From the NCBI GenBank assembly GCA_035940775.1, contig DASZEN010000008.1, forward strand, positions 62,001 through 126,000: a stretch of DNA of 64,000 bases, in the 5' to 3' direction. The translations under genes and the position numbers were made by a program. Below, in pieces: positions 61,464 through 64,000 of the stretch (position 1 is its first letter; the number at the start of each line of letters is the position of its first letter). The notes below the pieces were generated by a model. It searched no databases, was not told where the DNA came from, and worked only from the letters and a program-made list of their open reading frames with translations. This DNA is from DASQYE01 sp035940775. Its GTDB lineage: Bacteria; Acidobacteriota; Blastocatellia; Pyrinomonadales; Pyrinomonadaceae.

Positions 61464-62459
61464 TTACTTCGACTGCTTTGTGAAAGCGATATGGGCTGCG
61501 CCGAGGAGTCCGGCGTCGTCGCCACGCTCGGCGCGAACGATCTCGGCGCGGCGGGCCGGGATGGGAAATGCGCGCTTCATGACCTGCTCGTGCACGTGCT
61601 CGTAAAATAGCTGCCAGCCTTCGGCCACGCCGCCGCCGACGACTATCATTTCCGGATTCAGGATATTGATGAGGCTCGCCAGGCCGACGCCCAGATAGAA
61701 GCCCATCCGCCTGAAAACCTCCAGCGCCAGCTCATCGCCGTCGAGCCCGCTCCTGTAAACCATCTCGGCCGTCAGGTTCTCCCTGGTGTGCAGCGTTGAT
61801 CGCGGGTAACGCGGCTGCGCTTCGCGCGTCATTCGCACGATGGCCGTCGCCGAGGCGTAGACCTCAAGGCAGCCGCGACTTCCGCACATGCAGGGGTGGC
61901 CCGTCGGCTCGACGCCGATATGGCCGATCTCTCCGGCCGAACCGTCGATCCCGCGCCACAATTCTCCGTCGAGGATTATCCCGCCGCCGACGCCCGTGCC
62001 CAGGGTCACGCAGATGATCGTCTGCGCCCCGCGCCCCGCACCCTGCCACAGCTCGCCGACGGCCGCCGCGTTGGCGTCGTTTTCCAGCACGGCGGGCCAC
62101 CGCAATTCGCTCTCAAGCGCCGCCCCCAGCCGAAAGCCGTCGAGGCAGGGCACGTTCGGCGCTTTCGTCACGATTCCGTTTTCCACCTGTACTGTGCCAG
62201 GGACGACGACCGAGAGCGATTTGATCTGCGCGCCGCGCCCGCCGCTCAGCCGCTCCAATTCGCGCGCCGCGCCGACCAGCGCCCGTACGATCTCGTCGGC
62301 GCGCTCGGCCTTCGGCGTCTGATACTTGACGCGTTCGTGGATGCGCCCTTCGGCGTCGACCGTGGCGGCGCGCAGGTTCGTGCCTCCGAGGTCGGCGGCG
62401 ATGACGAGCCCTGAGGAGGAACTCTGGTCTTTAGGGAGGAGGAGGTCGGTTGTGCTCAT
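61464..62459 (-). CDS. ROK-family glucokinase
   Basis: Phosphorylates glucose (possibly another hexose) with ATP; 331 residues from ATG 62459. Earlier in-frame codons would add 58 residues overlapping the esterase gene. The phosphate loop AADLGGTNLRAATVD, base Asp128 (ENDANA) and GTGVGGGI are present. The zinc signature is complete: GHIGVEP, then GHPCMCGSRGCLEVY (His180, Cys190, Cys192, Cys197). No DNA-binding domain is present, so it is an enzyme, not a ROK repressor. It lies 10 bases after the GH15-esterase stop and supplies glucose-6-phosphate from sugar freed by the GH15 and GH31 enzymes. Confidence 0.93.
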   Translation of the reverse strand: MSTTDLLLPKDQSSSSGLVIAADLGGTNLRAATVDAEGRIHERVKYQTPKAERADEIVRALVGAARELERLSGGRGAQIKSLSVVVPGTVQVENGIVTKAPNVPCLDGFRLGAALESELRWPAVLENDANAAAVGELWQGAGRGAQTIICVTLGTGVGGGIILDGELWRGIDGSAGEIGHIGVEPTGHPCMCGSRGCLEVYASATAIVRMTREAQPRYPRSTLHTRENLTAEMVYRSGLDGDELALEVFRRMGFYLGVGLASLINILNPEMIVVGGGVAEGWQLFYEHVHEQVMKRAFPIPARRAEIVRAERGDDAGLLGAAHIAFTKQSK

Positions 62460-62469
62460 GTTCTTTCGG

Positions 62470-64000
62470 TCAATCGCTCCATAACGCCACCAATGCGTTT
62501 GCCAGCCGGTCGCGCCAGCTAGTCCAATTATGTCCCGTCTCGGCTTCGGCGTACGCGACGCTGTAGCCTCGGGCTGCCAGCATAACTCGCACGCGGCGAT
62601 GGACGGCCTTGACGGACTCCATGCGCCCGACATCGAAGTAGAATTTCAGAGGCTGCTCGCGCCTCATAGGGCCCAGACGCGCGAGCGCGCCGACGATGCG
62701 CTCGTTGTCTATCTGGAAAGAGCTGGATTGTCCGCCGACGCGCGCGAACGTGTCCGCGTGCCTGAGCGCAGTCCAGATGGAGATTACACCGCCGAGGCTT
62801 GCGCCCATCAGCGCGCGCCCATTGCGCTCGGCCTTCGTGCGGTAACGCGCGTCTATGAACGGAACCAGCTCGGTCGCCATAAAATCGGCGAACGCGTCGT
62901 TGGCCCAGTAATCCTTCATCCTATCGCCCGGCAGGACGAAGACGATGATGAAGGGAGCGACCTTTCCGGCTTTAATCAGGTCGTGCGCGATGAGCGTGGC
63001 GCGCGCCCTGGTCACGTACTCCATGCCGTCCTGCACGTAGAGCACAGGGTAGCGCGCCGTCGATTGCTTGTAGCCGGGCGGGAGATAGACCCATGCGCGC
63101 CGCGAGCCGTCGAGCAGGCCGCTTCCCACCTCCAGCGCATCGACGCTGATGCCGCGCTCTCCCTCGTCGCCTGAGATCGGCGTCTCTCTATATCCCGGCA
63201 TCCGTAAGAAGGAGTTGAAGCCGCCGAGGCCGTTCTCCACACGGTCGGGGTTGAGCGGGTCGAGCATCCATTCACCGTCCGCGATCAATTTATATTCGGC
63301 CCTCGCCCGGGCGGCGAACTCTCGGACGTAATACTTAATATCAGTACCCTCAAGCTCGCGCATTGCGAGACCGCGCGCCGCCCAGTTTGTGAAATCCCCG
63401 ACGACTTCGACCCGCCGCGCCGGGCCGCGATACAGGAAGACGGCGCTGTTCGCTTCGATGACGGGTGAACGATTGGCCTCTCTCACGCGCTTCTCCAAAT
63501 CCGCCGACAGCTTCGGTACGACAACGGCGCGGCCTCCCGTTTCCGCTTGCGAGAAGCCGCGCAGCACGCGCCGATTGAAGGTGCTTGAGTTGTCGGGCGC
63601 GCGAGCGGCAAACGCGATCACGCTCTCGCCCGCAGGCACTTCCAGCTCGAACTTGAAGCCGCCCTCTTTATCGACAGCGACTTCGCGCGCTCGACCGTCC
63701 TGAAAAACATAGGCGCGCGCGCCCGCAGGGAGTCGCCCGCTGACGGGAAGCCGCGTTCCGGCCTCAAGGCTAAGCAGAACCTCATCATCCGCTATGTCGA
63801 GATGAATGTCCGATTCCAAAGGCATCGCCCCCGTGGCGTAACGCGCGGCGACCGTTTCGGGCGTCTCAAGGTTGCGGCCCTCTTCCAGGTTGCGTGCGAG
63901 CCTGATGTACTGGGCCGAGGCCCAGGCGAGCGGCGTCGCTGAAGCCGTCCCTTCGCCAAAGCGCAAACCGGGACGCGGGCTGGCCGGTCGATCCCAGACC
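62470..64000 (-). CDS. GH15 glucoamylase-like / E-set / esterase fusion (5' end cut by window edge)
   Basis: The frame is open to the right edge, so the start is missing. The visible N-terminal part (GEGTASATPLAWASAQYIRL, then ETPETVAARY) matches the end of a GH15 glucoamylase-type (alpha/alpha)6 barrel. A beta domain of about 90 residues and a CBM48/AMPK-like E-set follow (RRVEVVGDFTNWAARG, YKLIADGEWMLDP). The C-terminus is a full esterase-D/Fes-type alpha/beta hydrolase, with nucleophile Ser in MGASLGG (codon 62797-62799), VYLPPGYK, and His in TGHNW (codon 62530-62532). This looks like a single polypeptide joining glucan hydrolysis to an esterase-like module. It heads the visible glucan operon. 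The GH15 call rests on only about 45 residues. Confidence 0.78.
   Translation of the reverse strand, partial: VWDRPASPRPGLRFGEGTASATPLAWASAQYIRLARNLEEGRNLETPETVAARYATGAMPLESDIHLDIADDEVLLSLEAGTRLPVSGRLPAGARAYVFQDGRAREVAVDKEGGFKFELEVPAGESVIAFAARAPDNSSTFNRRVLRGFSQAETGGRAVVVPKLSADLEKRVREANRSPVIEANSAVFLYRGPARRVEVVGDFTNWAARGLAMRELEGTDIKYYVREFAARARAEYKLIADGEWMLDPLNPDRVENGLGGFNSFLRMPGYRETPISGDEGERGISVDALEVGSGLLDGSRRAWVYLPPGYKQSTARYPVLYVQDGMEYVTRARATLIAHDLIKAGKVAPFIIVFVLPGDRMKDYWANDAFADFMATELVPFIDARYRTKAERNGRALMGASLGGVISIWTALRHADTFARVGGQSSSFQIDNERIVGALARLGPMRREQPLKFYFDVGRMESVKAVHRRVRVMLAARGYSVAYAEAETGHNWTSWRDRLANALVALWSD

Overview
The window looks like a high-GC, Gram-negative-type chromosome, most likely an Acidobacteriota of the Blastocatellia/Pyrinomonadaceae kind. 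This is inferred from gene style: a very large Oar-like TonB-dependent receptor with no SusD partner, CRTAC1/FG-GAP and TPR proteins, zinc-ribbon Ser/Thr kinases, winged-helix-TPR regulators, and frequent TTG/GTG starts. There is no rRNA or other decisive marker here, so the placement is not proven.

Region 1 (1-17260, all minus strand) is a sugar-scavenging locus. Read in the direction of transcription it runs: TonB receptor, secreted TPR protein, secreted beta-sandwich protein, GH43, GH51, a 70-residue protein, galT, galK, a LacI-type regulator, a second GH43 and a YtfQ/YtfR-like ABC importer (ATPase cut by the window edge). A strong promoter (17212-17241) followed at once by two LacI-type operator palindromes (17176-17197) precedes the receptor gene. 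The enzymes fit arabinofuranose and/or galactofuranose glycans. Galactose catabolism is present, but no arabinose catabolic genes are in view.

Region 2 (17349-26600) holds a TPR protein divergent from a CRTAC1/ASPIC protein, a third GH43 (paralogue of the one at 1925), a VOC-fold enzyme, a receiver protein lacking its phospho-acceptor Asp, small membrane proteins, MscL with a zinc-ribbon tail, and a hemerythrin-like protein.

Region 3 (26700-38300) is signalling and envelope: a zinc-ribbon/PEGA Ser/Thr kinase, a zinc-ribbon membrane protein, an FHA-Ser/Thr kinase, tRNA-Lys(CTT) with its own promoter and terminator, an M13 peptidase, an HXXEE membrane protein, a PAS-GGDEF-EAL protein and a SPOR protein.

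Region 4 (38300-50750) holds a winged-helix-TPR regulator divergent from a cassette of three small DNA-binding proteins (one HTH, two Fis-like), two more zinc-ribbon membrane proteins, an ExbD/TolR protein, a YndJ-like membrane fusion, gamma-glutamyltransferase, and a BCS1-like AAA+ ATPase with a strong promoter and a long structured leader.

Region 5 (50766-64000, minus strand) is alpha-glucan and sugar-phosphate metabolism. It includes a GH15-esterase fusion (cut by the window edge), ROK glucokinase, GH31, GH57, glgB and ung as one run, and then a probable PPi-dependent phosphofructokinase with a PLP aminotransferase-like protein.

No CRISPR array, transposase, integrase or phage gene was seen. 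Two related intergenic palindromic elements (4719-4806, 25879-26014) are the only repeat family noted.
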